64,000 bases of DNA, taken from assembly GCA_003665825.1 (NCBI GenBank), contig QPFY01000008.1:1-64000 (forward strand). The letters run 5' to 3'. Below the pieces are notes generated by a model that saw only the letters and a list, made by a program, of their open reading frames with translations, did no database searches and was not told the origin of the DNA. Below are positions 1 through 11,057 of the stretch, piece after piece. Numbering within the stretch: position 1 is the stretch's first letter; each line of letters starts with the position of its first letter. The position numbers were made by a program, and so were the translations under genes. This stretch comes from Microbotryum silenes-acaulis (Eukaryota; Basidiomycota; Microbotryomycetes; Microbotryales; Microbotryaceae).

Positions 1-358
1 GGAGGAATAGTGAATCTGGAGTCGTAGGGCTTCGGCGAGGTAGGAGGCGAACGTGGTGGTGAGGTCCTCGGGGGTCAGGTCGGCCTTTTTGCAAAAAAAA
101 GTGGGGGTCGTCCGGTGGGGGCGGAGGTATGGGCGAGAGAGAGAGAGTCAGCGTCCAGCTCGGTGTAGGTCGAGTACACCGATGACCTGCCATCACTCAC
201 TCCTCGGGATACAAATCCTGCACTCTTGACCTGGGCACATGTTCGGTCAAGCCAAAAGTGGTGAATCCTTTCGCGATCGCGGTCTGGACGACTTGTTCGA
301 GCGTCCCATTGGCGTGGAGGCAGAACTGGCCCGAGTGGGAGTGGTGCGAAATCGTCAT
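1..358 (-). CDS. HIS2: Histidinol-phosphatase, PHP family (5' part, runs off the window)
   Basis: Minus-strand translation from the ATG at 358-356 begins MTISHHSHSGQFC and continues through LTEHVPR to DLYPEE, which is the N-terminal metal-binding signature (HxHxS) of PHP-type histidinol-phosphatase. This enzyme removes phosphate from histidinol phosphate in the penultimate steps of histidine synthesis. Exon 1 is 358-201. A strong donor GTGAGT follows at 200-195, and a CTGAC branch-like site and T8 tract precede an AG at 86-85. Exon 2 (84-1) reads ADLTPEDLTTTFASYLAEA, as expected for the family. The donor leaves two bases and the acceptor none, so the phase does not close. A one-base error beside the T8/A5 runs would explain it. 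The rest of the gene lies to the left of the window. Family assignment is firm; the exon join is not. Confidence 0.8.
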
Positions 359-785
359 TGGCTGTGTCTGGGGGGAGGGTCAGGGTGGGTGTCGATTGAG
401 GCGAAGAGAGGGCAAAGACTCGAGCACCGCGAGGACGGGACGAGCACGGGGACTGCGAGCGGAGGAACTGTGGAGGAGTTGGCCCCCGAAATAAAGGGAA
501 ATGATGATCAAGTTCCCCAGGCCGAGTCGGTGCAGTCCTTGGTATTTTCTACACCCTCATGTGATCACATGTAATTCTCTGCAATACGGTGTGCCCCTTG
601 GCGGCTCCCGGTGCGGATCGATAATGCTCCGCAGTGCTCCGCTGGGCCAGGTGCGGTCGACGTCTGTCGACGTGGCCGGCAAGCGGCACTGACTGGCTTG
701 GCTCTGCGCGACTTCCCACGTTTCACCCACTCGCGGGCGCTACATCGAACCCAGGAGGCTCTACTCTGCCCCACCCCCGACGACC
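359..785. promoter_or_regulatory. Divergent intergenic region between HIS2 and glucosidase II
   Basis: About 430 bp separate the HIS2 start (minus strand) from the probable glucosidase start (plus strand), so both promoters should lie here. I see no convincing TATA box. Open frames in this stretch lack recognisable domains and are read as chance. Confidence 0.5.
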
Positions 786-3700
786 ATGGCACGAACGCGA
801 CCCGCGGCCAAGAAAAAGCCGTCTTCCACCTGGTCCGTCGCCTCTCTGTACTGCTGCTCGTGTGGGCCGCGATCGCCAGCGTGGACGTCGTCATCGCGGT
901 CAAGAAGCAGGACTTCAAGACGTGCGAGCAATCTGGCTTCTGCAATCGCAACCGACAACTCGCCGACCGAGCGATCGACGCTTCCTCTACTTGGAAATCG
1001 CCCTACTCTCGATCGCTAGCCCGCCCCGCTTCGAGGCAGGGCGCTACATCGCGTCGGTCAAGAACGCGCTGTTCCCTTCAATCAGCTTCCGGCTCGAGAT
1101 CCGCTTCCAGAACGATGGCTTGGCGCGCGTGATCGTCGACGAGGTCGATGGATTGAGGCAGAGGTACAACGAGACCGCTTCTTGGGCCTTGGTGCAAGAA
1201 CCTGTTCTTGATCTCGACGACGCTCATTATTCGGTCGAGATCGATGCCAAGCAATCGACCATCTCGTACGGTCCGCCCCAGCACGGCCAACAGGTCCAGG
1301 TCCAACACGACCCATTGCTCATCACCTTCCTCCGCGATGGACAGCCCCACATCGTCCTCAACGAGAGGGGCTTGTTCAACATGGAACACTTTCGCGTCAA
1401 ACCCATCGCCGGCCAGGACCAGGGCGAGGTCGTCATTCAGGACCCGGACCATCCGACCGAACAGACCGTCATCGTACCCGAAAAGGCCTACCGGGCTTTT
1501 TACCCACCAGCGACGACGGCATGTGGGAGGAGAATTTCAATGGCAAACAAGACTCCAAGCCCAAGGGTGAGTGCGCGTCCTCACGCGTTAGATTTGCACT
1601 CGGCTAAAACTTAGCTTGCCGCGCACGGAAACAGGCCCCGAATCGCTCAGTCTCGACATCAACTTCCTTGGTTACGAACACGTCTATGGTATTCCCCAAC
1701 ATGCCTCGACGCTGAGTCTCAAGCAGACCAGGTACGTCAGCGCATCTGCAACAAGCTCAAAGAGAGCAGCCCCAAACTAACCGAACAACCCAACACAGGG
1801 GTGGCACGAACGCTTACACCGACCCTTACCGCCTCTACAACCTCGACGTCTTTGAATACGACGCAGACTCGGAGATGGCCATCTACGGCTCGATCCCCTT
1901 CATGAAGGCCCACCGCGCCGGATCGACCGTCGCCGTCTTTGCCGCCATCGGATCCGAGATGTGGATCGACATCACCAAGAGCTCGACCCCCAAGCTTATC
2001 ACCTCGGCCTTCAAGAAGAGGTCCAGGGACGGCGCGTCGACGGATGCGGGTCCTTCTCCGGTCACAACGTCGACGCAATTTGGAATCTCGGGCATCTTGG
2101 ACCTTTTCGTCTTCTTGGGGCCTTCGTCGCTCGACATCTTTGACCAATACACGACCTTGACGGGCAAGATCCCCATGCCGCAATACTTCGCTACCGCCTA
2201 CCACCAATGTCGATGGAATTATGTCAACGAAGAGGACGTGCAGGAGGTGCAGACCAAGTTCGACGAGTTCGACATCCCCATGGACGTCATGTGGCTCGAT
2301 ATCGAATACGCCGAGGAGCATAAGTACTTTATTTGGAACAAAGACTACTTCCCCACACCTGAAAAGATGCAGCAGAAGTTGGTCGATCGAGGGCGTCAGG
2401 TAAGCATGACCATTAACAAAGCGGACTCGCGGTGACTTGGATCATTGATATCTTGAGTATCTGAGTATCTCCAGCTCGTCGCGATCGTCGACCCGCACAT
2501 CAAGCGCACCTCGTCGCTCCACGTCTACAAGAAGCGCAAGATCTTGACGTGCTGTGCAAGGACCGCGACGGCAACGAGTTCCGCGGATGGTGCTGGACCG
2601 GCGACTCGGCTTGGGTCGATTTCTTCCACCCAAGAGTTGGACTGGTGGGTTTCGTTGTTCAGGTTCGACAAGTTCGTCGGCTCGACCAAGAATTTGTACA
2701 TTTGGAACGATATGAACGAGGTGGGTCTCGCGGTCGTCGGCGAGTGAGCGTCTGGAGTAGGCAACTAATTTGTTCTCAATGCCCGCCTACCTTAGCCTTC
2801 GGTCTTCGACGGACCCGAGATTACGATGCATAAGGATGCGATCCACTACGGAGGATGGGAACACCGCGATGTGCACAAATCAACGGCATGCTCTACGTAC
2901 GTTCCCGGAGTCGTCGCAGCTGATCGGGGCGATCGAGCGATCACTGACTGCCGAGACTCCTTGCACCCGCAGCAAAACATACCGCCCGGGTTTGGTCGAG
3001 CGTGAACCCGTGCCCAGGCGCCCCTTCGTGCTCACGCGCGCCTTCTTCGCGGGTTCTCAACGCTTCGGCGCCATGTGGACCGGTGACAACCTCGGCCGTT
3101 GGTCACATCTTCAAATCAACGCTGCCGATGCTGCTGACGAACGGTATCGCGGGCATGACCTTCGCCGGCTCGGACACGGGAGGTTTCTTTGGTGACCCCT
3201 CCGAAGAGATGATGACGCGTTGGTACCAAGTCGGCGCCCTCTCACCCTTCTTCCGCGCCCACGGTCATCTCGACACCAAGCGTCGCGAACCTTACCTCTT
3301 TGCCGAGCCTTACCGCTCGATGATGCGCGAATCGATTCGCCTGAGGTACAAGATCTTACCGGCGATGTACACGGCCTTTTACGAAGCGAGTCGCACGGGT
3401 ATCCCCATTTTGCGGCCACAGTACGTCGTCTTCCCCAACGATCCCAAGGGTTTCGACATGGAGGATCAGTTCTACCTCGGTTCGACCGGATTGTTGGCCA
3501 AACCCGTCGTCCACGAGGGGGTGACGCAAGCCGAAGTCTACATCTCCGACGATCAGCCTTACTACCACTACTTCAACCACGATCTTTATTTCGGTGTCGC
3601 GTCGGGTGGAACGACGATCAAGGTCGCCGCGCCGCTCGATTCGACCCCTCTCTTCCACCGTGGTGGTTCCATCTTCCCTCGCCGCGATCTTGTTCGTCGC

Positions 3701-4181
3701 TCGTCGATCTTGATGTGGAAGGACCCCATCACCCTCGTCGTTGCCGTCGACTTGACCGGCACCAAGGCCGAGGGTTCGCTCTACCTAGACGATGGCGAGT
3801 CCTTCGACCACGAAAAAGGCGACTTTGTCCAACCGAGGTTTCCAGCTCGCCCCTGCGTCGCCGGACAGCAAGTCCCTCGTCCTCTCTTCGCGCTCACTCG
3901 TCGACCCGTCGGCCGTCGGCTTGCAAAAGTACGATGCGACCTCCAACGCCTGGGCCAAGAAGATCGAGGATGTCGTCGTTCGAGAGATCCACGTCCTCGG
4001 TCTCGCGAGCAAACCTACCTGTGTCCGACTCGCGGGTACGCAACAAGGCCTCGAATTCGACTGGATAGACGGCCTGGCCGCCTCGAGTGCTCGTCGACGC
4101 GGTGGAAGACGTTCGGCCGAACTCGTCATTAAAGATGCCGGAGTGCTCGTCGTGCAAGACTGGGACATCACCCTCAACTTT
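786..4181 (+). CDS. Glucosidase II alpha subunit, GH31 (frame-broken; fused to beta)
   Basis: This encodes the ER enzyme that trims the two inner glucoses from N-glycans. A basic N-terminus ([11 protein letters not shown]) and a hydrophobic signal segment ([16 protein letters not shown]) precede [10 protein letters not shown], the usual start of mature alpha subunit. Family landmarks follow in order: [27 protein letters not shown], the nucleophile motif IWNDMNE (near 2,700-2,720), the acid/base motif [20 protein letters not shown], and a C-terminus at VVQDWDITL matching the family's natural end. Clear introns are 1567-1634, 1732-1798, 2400-2474, 2721-2795 and 2898-2972. Single-base frame breaks occur near 830, 1,015, 1,500, 2,540, 2,635, 2,875, 3,100 and 3,840. 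Codons stay conserved on both sides of each break, so assembly error or very recent decay is likely. There is no stop codon after the alpha C-terminus: the frame runs straight into beta. Confidence 0.85.
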
Positions 4182-5935
4182 GGAGGCAACGCATGCCCGA
4201 CCGTTCCTGCCATCGACCATGAAGCTCGCTTGCAATCTCCCGAATGCGCCCCCGGTCAGTTCTACTGCCAGAACCAAGGTTTCACACCCAACTGTATCCT
4301 TCGTTCGCGCGTCAACGACGGGATCTGCGATCCTGAATGCTGTGACGGTTCGGACGAAACGGACGGCAAAAGCCAAGTGCGGTAACTTTTGTGCTGAGCT
4401 CGCAAGGGAGAACGCGAGGATCATGGCGGAAAAGAAGAGGAAGCATCGTGTTGGCGCTGCGATTCGTCGGGATTACATCAAATTCGGCGTCAAGGAAAAA
4501 GCGAGGCTACAGGATGAGATCGAAAAGGGCCAAAAAGAACTCGAACGATTGACGGTCAAGCAACAGTCGTCGCAGGCCACTTTGGAGAGATTGGAGAATG
4601 AGGCGGCGGGGGATATTCAGCGCAAGAAGGAGAGCTTGTTGTATAAGAAGATCGTCAAGATGCAGCATGCGATCGAGGCTCTGCAGAAACATCGTCAGAA
4701 CCTCGAAGGGCATATCGTCGAACTGAGTGGAGTGTTGGCGGATCTTTCGGTGAGTTCATCGTGCGGACTTCGTGGGAAGTACAGAACATTGGCTGACTCT
4801 TATTCCGTTCGTGCTTACTTGTGTGCAGCGCGACTTCAATCCCAACTACCAAGACATGGCCGTCCTCGGCGCCACTCGAGCGTTCAAGGAATGGCAAACG
4901 ACGAACAACCTCCTCGACGAAGATGGCAAACCCTACCAAATCGAAGGCGAGATCCTCCAGGTCCCCGTCGCCAACAACATAGTCGACTTGACCGATGACC
5001 AACTTAATGCGCTGCGCAACGAGGACCCGCTCAACCTCATCGATAGCTTGTCGACTCGCGTTGGCGAGCGGGTTATTCCGAGCTCTTCCTCGACGAGTAA
5101 GTTTTGGAATATGGGCAAGCGTGTACGTGTGGGTGCAAGCTCCTACATGCTTACGTTATCTCGTGTTTGGCGCAGTCTTCAACATCGGCGAGTACATCCC
5201 CGACAAGTTCAAGCCGCGCTACGATGCCTTCAAGAAGAGCTTGATGGATGTGCTCGTCAGCACGGGCATCATCTACCCTTCCGCGTCGACGGAGGGTGCC
5301 GAAACGGCTGGTGAGTACATTCGGACGGAGCTGCTTCCCTTCCTACGTACCGTTATTGACAGTACATGCATATCTTGGTAGAATTGACGTCTGCACGCGC
5401 GGCTGTCAGCGCTTTGGTAGATGAGAAGGGTCGACTTGAAGAGCGCATCTCGTCGGCGCAGGGTGACCTCAACCGCGACTACGGACGCGATTGGGAATGG
5501 AAAAAGCTGGCCGAAACATGTCTTGAGAAAGATCACGGAGGGCGAGTTATGCTTCAAGCATTTGATCACAGTGTCACTAGATCACTCATTGTACTTGTCC
5601 TATAAAATCACAGGTTCGAGTACAAGGTCTGCTTCTTGGACAAGGCTGAACAGATTCAACACGGTGTGCCGACGTCACTTGGCACCTTCTCCGGCTGGTC
5701 CCCGACCGCGACCGTCGGAACGGACGAGTACTACCTCGAACAGAGCTACAGCGAAGGAGCGCGATGCTGGAATGGACCCGTGCGATCGTCGAGGGTTTTG
5801 TTGACCTGTGGGACGAAGAACGAGCTCGTGTCGGTGACCGAACCGGACAAGTGCTTGTATCTGTTCAAGATCAACACACCCGCCGTTTGCTTCGAGGAGG
5901 CGACTAACTCGTCGAACGAGAAGGATGAACTTTAG
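4182..5935 (+). CDS. Glucosidase II beta subunit moiety (LDLa, coiled coil, MRH, KDEL)
   Basis: Beta normally holds alpha in the ER and binds mannose on the glycan. In frame with the alpha end, the sequence passes NACP (the tail of a first LDLa repeat) into a second LDLa-type repeat ([27 protein letters not shown]). A long charged coiled coil follows (about 4,410-4,740), then an MRH lectin domain ([13 protein letters not shown] to [14 protein letters not shown]) and the C-terminal tetrapeptide KDEL before TAG at 5933-5935. Introns are 4750-4828, 5097-5175, 5311-5362 and 5546-5613. A frame break sits at an AAAA run near 4,375 and another near 5,530; the phase at 5,310/5,363 is also off by one. 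The usual beta signal peptide and most of LDLa-1 are absent, as expected if this part reaches the ER as a fusion behind alpha. Confidence 0.82.
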
Positions 5936-6170
5936 ATGAAGGGGATTGATTATATGAAGTGTCTCGTTAGATGAACGTGCAACGTCGAAATAACTGTGCC
6001 CTAGCATAAGGACGACGCTCGCGAACCGTGGGCAGATTCTGTGGTGCTCTCTTGGTCGTAGTAGCGACGGCTGGTGAACGGCCGTCGCGACAATCGACTC
6101 GTTATCCGCAAGGCTCCACCTTCGTATTTGGGCTTATCGGGGGTGAGAAGTAACTTGGCGAGCTTGACGA
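5936..6170. other. Intergenic, convergent 3' ends
   Basis: Short spacer between the stop of the glucosidase locus (plus) and the stop of the small minus-strand gene. I see no distinct element in it. Confidence 0.4.
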
Positions 6171-6419
6171 TCACTTGGACAGTTCTCGCTTTGATGTTGC
6201 AAGTTTTTCAATCTCTTGGTGGATCGCCTCTTCTGAGTCGGCGTGGAACCTCTCTTTCGTAGCCGGCAAGGGACTCTCACGCTTCTGGTACCAAGCATCC
6301 CTAGCGTCATCTTCGGCGACTCTCAAAGAACCGGCATCGTGTTCGTCCTTGTGGGCCTCCGCCGACGCCTACGAGTCGAATTCTTCGCGACCGTGCCAGT
6401 CTTGATTGACCTCTGGCAT
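6171..6419 (-). CDS. Small hypothetical protein, with an in-frame TAG
   Basis: From ATG at 6419-6417 the minus frame reads MPEVNQDWHGREEFDS, meets TAG at 6371-6369, and then continues open and strongly protein-like (SAEAHKDEHDAGSL, RDAWYQKRESPLP, EEAIHQEIEKLA) to TGA at 6173-6171. It is acidic and charged, about 80 residues, with helix-forming character. Either TAG is a nonsense change or error (for example TAC to TAG), or a 42-base intron (GTCAAT...TCGTAG) removes it and joins MPE to ASAEAHKDE in phase. That would be unusually short for a fungal intron. A TATATA stretch near 6,555-6,570 lies about 140 bp upstream. I do not recognise the family. Confidence 0.45.
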
Positions 6420-6855
6420 CGCACACGAGGGAGCGTCCACGCGTACCGCCAGCGTCTGGTCGAACAGGGGCGCAAATTGCGGGAGAAGATGCGGGCGATT
6501 GTGTCGTACTAGTTTTCGTGGTTCCCGGATGCAGAATGCCACCCCTTTACGGAACCGAAATACTATATATCTCGTACAAGACGAGGCAAATGAGGCCATG
6601 GGGACCGCGCATGCGCAGCACTTATAAGCCGCTCACCTCGCCGTCGCTCTCGCCACATTCCCACGAAATTCGCAAACTGGATACTTGCAGAGCAAACAGT
6701 CAATCTATAACTAATATTACTATGTGACACGAATGGTCAGATTGTGCACGAACCACACGCAGACCTAAACACACGCATTACGGTGGAACCCCCCATGACT
6801 GGACGACGGGCGCAAGAAGTGAAACCAAGATGGTTGGAGTCGACATCTTTTTTTC

Positions 6856-8838
6856 TTAGACACGGGCAGAAGCCTTGGGAGGGGCGATGAACTCGTCTTG
6901 TGACTCGTTGGAGAGCTCCTCGAGTGACTTGCCCTTGGTCTCGGGAATGAGGAAAGTCGAGAAGAGACCCGTGAGCATGAAGAGCGCAAAAATCTGGAGC
7001 ACGTGGTTGACCCAGTTGTTGGAACCGGGGGCTCCTCCACGGTCCTTGAGCTTGAAAGCCATGATCTGAGCAACGATGGCACCAAACTTGCCCGAGGCGG
7101 CACTGATACCGTGCGCGGTCGAACGGTATCGGGTAGGGAAGACCTCACCGGGGACGACGAAGGTGGTGGTGTTGGGGCCAAAGTTCTGGAAAAAGTTGGT
7201 GAGGCAGTAGAGAGCGACGAAAGCACCGGGGGCGTTGTCCTTGAGCTTGTGGTAACCGAAACCCATGGATGAGAGAGTGACGACGAGGAAGCAGAAGCCC
7301 ATGATCTGGATGGGCTTGCGGCCCCACGAGTCGATGAAGAGGAAGGAGACCCAGTAGCCCGGGATGAGGCCGGCCACGGACAGGATGATGTTGCCGATCG
7401 AGAGATTGTGAAGGGTCTGGTAACGGATGAATTGGGGGGTTCCGCTGCTGACGTTGCCGTAGCCGATGGCACCGAGAATGATGGACGAGTTGAGACCGAG
7501 ACCGTAAAAGGCGACGTCGAGGGCAAACCACGAGTAGGCGCAGCCGAGGAGGACCTTGCCGTTCTCCCACTTGGAGAAGTGGGCAATGAAGTCACGGCGG
7601 CTGGCGACGGGGGCCTCAACCTTGACGGCCTGGGGTTGTTCGTAGTCGTGAACGTAGCCACCAGTCGAGAGGAAGGCATCGACGTCGGTCGAGGCCTGCT
7701 TGACGTTGCGCTCGATGTCCATGGTGAAGCGAGGGGTCTCGGGGATCGTGAGACGGAAGTAGAGGGCGACACCACCGGGGACAGCACCGAGACCGATGAG
7801 CAATCGCCAGACAAAGTCGAGATGGCGGGGGTAGAGAGGGTCGTCGGCCAAAATTTGCTTCTTGAATGCAGCAAGGCAGACGAGCGAGACGAGGGCGGCC
7901 GAGAGCTGTCCCCATCCTTGCGAGGCAAAGACCGCGGTCATCATGCGACCACGGATGCGTGTCGCAGCGAACTCGGACGTGATGGTGGCGGAAAGAGGGT
8001 AGTCGCCACCGATTCCGATACCCATGAGTACTCGCCAGAAGATGAGGACGCCGAGGAGGGAGATACCGGGGCCTCGACCGGCGACGGCTTGGCCGACGGT
8101 GGCGATGATGATGACCATGAGCTCGATACCGTACATCTTCTTGCGACCGTACACATCGGCTAGGTACTGTGGAGTAGTGGTCGTGTCAATGACCGTAAAT
8201 TTTCCAATTTAAATGCTATAGGACTTACACCAAAGCCGAGTTGACCGAGCAAGGTGCCGACGGGCGTGGCGACCTTGAGACCGAGATCTTGGTTGGCCGT
8301 AAGCGCTCCACGGGGCTTGGCGAGGGTGATGGGTCGGTAGACGTACTGTTGATGGTGACAAAGTCGTATGACGTGCTCAGACACCGCAACTCGGTTTTAG
8401 GACTGAAAGGAAATGCAAAAGGCGACTCACTCCGATCATCGTCGAGGCCAAGTTGATGGCGAAAATCTGGCGGATAGGAGAAGCACGAAGGCGCTTAGGT
8501 CAGTTTCAAAAGCCCGAATGTGCCGCCTCGTTCGGCGTCAGAGTTCGAACCCTGAGGAAGGCCGGCTACACCAGACACCGGGCCTCGGTTTATCCGACGA
8601 TTGGACATTTCCCAGTAGGCTGATCTCTAGCAAGAGCAGAAAATGAAACACTCACATCGTAAGCATCGGTGTAGAACCCGACACCGGCGACTAAGCACGC
8701 CTTGACGTGGAACCAGCCGAAAGGCTTGTTGTCGAGCGCCTCGAGCGCAGCACGGCGACGGGCGTTGAGGTCGACGGCCGAATTGTTGTGGTCGGAACCG
8801 TCATCGATAATCTTCTCGTGGCTGAGCTCGACAGACAT
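6856..8838 (-). CDS. High-affinity inorganic phosphate:H+ symporter, PHO84-like (MFS)
   Basis: Four exons: 8838-8656, 8466-8431, 8345-8229 and 8166-6856, all with GT-AG junctions in phase. The protein is about 550 residues, the usual length for the family. Exon 1 begins MSVELSHEK and ends GVGFYTDAYD; exon 2 gives IFAINLASTMIG; exon 3 ends LLGQLGFG; exon 4 starts YLADVYGRKKMYG and includes GIGIGGDYPLSATI, SEFAATRIRGRM and FPTRYRSTAHGISAASGK. These are characteristic of phosphate:H+ symporters with 12 membrane segments in the plasma membrane. The C-terminus is short and cytosolic. Unlike the neighbouring glucosidase locus, the frame is fully intact. PHO84-type genes are usually induced by phosphate starvation; I did not identify Pho4-type sites with confidence. 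Confidence 0.93.
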
Positions 8839-10550
8839 GGCGACAGGTGGTTTCCAGAGGTGGCGAAAGGGCAGAAGGAGAAAGACGAAGGGAGCAAATT
8901 CAGGCTGAGCCTGGGAGCGGGGTACGGCAAGTCTGGCAGAGTCGGTCAGGAGAGAGAGGAAAGGAGAGCCGAAAGAGTTTCAAACTTGGGCCGGGGTGAG
9001 TCGACTAGTTGAAGCGGTCGTCAAGAGTCGAGCAGAACGTGGTCGGATGAGGAAAGAGAGGGAGGGAAAGAGAGGAGGAGGAAAAAGACGTCGCACACAA
9101 TTTGAGTTGCAAGACATGGCCTCTCATGGCCTCCGATCCCTCCATCGGCCCGCCCGGCGGGCGTCTTCGCAACAAAATTCTCGGAACGAGGCACGGAACC
9201 TCCCTGCAAGCAGCCTAGATTGGGCGTCGCTCTCGGCCCTCACGGCGGCTTCTCACTCGTCGGCATAGGTGCATGCGGAAATGGAGACAGCTGCGCCAAT
9301 CACACCCGGGAACCCTTCAGAGCCCGACCGTGCGCACCTTGCCCGAGGATTTGAATTGGCATCGAGGCTTGTTAGAACCGACGGAACGTGCGCTGATCGG
9401 CAGCAGTGGCACGCGCCGGCGCGCGCGCAGGCGACGACAAGATGAAACGTGCGCCAAGACATTCAACGCCGCGCTCTGATTGGCTCAGACGCCCTCGGGA
9501 ATTGTCGATCGGGCCCACCCCCGGAATTCCACTCTCTCATCTCGAATCATTCTCGCCCAATGCATCCAAAGTCCCGTGCCATCGGTGCTTCGCCGGTGCT
9601 TCGCCAAGCGCACTAGGTTCAAAGAGCACACTTGTTCTGATTTGTCGCACCGTTTCAAGCCCAAAAGCGCTAAATAAAGCAGAGCCGCCGGGCGGCCGAG
9701 CGGATGGGTTCCCTCGTAGGCGCGCGCCGGGGGGGTTGACCCGATAGCAGAAGCGCTGCGCACCGCATCGTCTCCTATCGGCATCTGGCAGAGAGCGCGT
9801 TGAGTTCTGAGCTCGCTTTTCCTTTGTATGCAGCTGTGGCCCCCCTTGATTCGAAGCTCGAGTGAGAAGACCGGCCAAGTCGTCGAATATCCGGCTGGTC
9901 TGTAGCCTACTGTAGGGCTATCGCATGTATTTTGCGATAGCTCAGCGCCAGTACTAACACGCGAGACGCGCCATTGCCGAGGATGTCTAACGTCCCACTG
10001 AGTGACTGGTCCCAGCTCTCATATAGTGCTTATTCCTGTTTCATGCCTAGCTACCCGAATCGCATAGTGTTGATACCGCACCTCTAGCTCTTGTACGCGA
10101 ATGTAGTCTTTGCTGCCGTGGTCGCGAACTTCACCAACCGAGTTTGCCGCTTCACTCTGGCACTATTCATTCGTCAAGGAGGTGGCAACCATTGTCTAAC
10201 CTGAATACCCAATGACGTTCTGGACGACATCCATCATGCGGCGAAATCCTATACGGTAGTACTATTGTAGATAGACGCGATAAACATTTCCACGACGACT
10301 CTTCGAGACCAGACTCGGAAGCGGTCGGGTCGCTCATTAATCATTCTCGATGGCACGTGCGTGCGCCCAAGCCTAGCTGACGACGGTGAGCAGCCACCGG
10401 CACGAGGGCAGCCAGCCAGGACTACCTATCTCTGCAATACTCCAGGGTCTGTCGTGATACCACTTCGATTGAGCGAGCAGTATCTACTAGCTCGTGGAAA
10501 AGAAAGTGAAGCAAGTACATCCTATGGCGAATGTCGGAGGCCGAGCCTGA
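8839..10550. other. Non-coding stretch upstream of the phosphate symporter
   Basis: No open frame here resembles a protein. The part nearest 8,839 should hold the symporter promoter. A CpG-dense patch (alternating GC) lies at about 9,410-9,430. A perfect 9-bp stem (GCTATCGCA/TGCGATAGC) with a 7-base loop lies at 9,917-9,941. Confidence 0.4.
9917..9941. repeat. Perfect 9-bp hairpin
   Basis: GCTATCGCA (9917-9925) pairs with TGCGATAGC (9933-9941) around TGTATTT. No T-run follows that would suggest a Pol III terminator. Function unknown. Confidence 0.5.
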
Positions 10551-10709
10551 CTCGGAGACCGCGAGAGATCGCCGCCGAGGCTTTCCGAATTGGTCGAACG
10601 CAACACCATCGATCTATGGCCAGGCTTAGACCCCAATGTTGCGGCCCAAGAACTCCATCAAATCATTAAAACACATATAGGTGCCCAGGCGTTTTCCATG
10701 CCCAATTGA
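10551..10709 (+). pseudogene. Short protein-like open segment, origin unknown
   Basis: From about 10,551 to TGA at 10,707-10,709 one plus frame reads RLSELVERNTIDLWPGLD, then NVAAQELHQIIKTHIGAQAF. Composition and periodicity look like real protein, but there is no start, no splice context and no family I recognise. It may be a scrap of a retroelement gene. Confidence 0.25.
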
Positions 10710-11057
10710 ACTCTAAGTACCGGTGTAGCCAGAGGCCAGCCGCCAGCGCGCTTCGGACGTCGCGATGGAGCACCTCGGGCAGACATAAAAAGTACGCCTC
10801 AACAGGCGCGCGCGCAGCGCCCTCCCACGCGCCTTCCAAGCCACAATCCCGGCGGGTTGCAACCTTGCTACCCCAGGTAGCAGATTAGGCCCAGGTCAGG
10901 TGTGCCCTCCTCGATGTCGAGTTGCCGAGACGTTCACTCCCACTACAACTCCATGGAAAACCTGGAAACAAAGGCGCAGTCGGCGAACAATAGTGTATTC
11001 GGATTTTTGGATATTTTTCGAGAGTTATTGTTGTCCTCTGCAAGCTGTACAGGCGCT

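Noticed and set aside
7003..8163. Long plus-strand open frames across the phosphate symporter
   Set aside because: They are shadows of the minus-strand gene, caused by its high GC content at third codon positions.
8530..8565. Palindromic AGTTCGAACCC resembling a tRNA T-arm inside the phosphate-symporter intron
   Set aside because: No box A, no D-arm and no acceptor pairing could be found around it; it is a short palindrome by chance.
10867..10881. GCTACC/GGTAGC hairpin with a 3-base loop
   Set aside because: A 6-bp stem of this kind is expected by chance in a window this long and has no supporting context.
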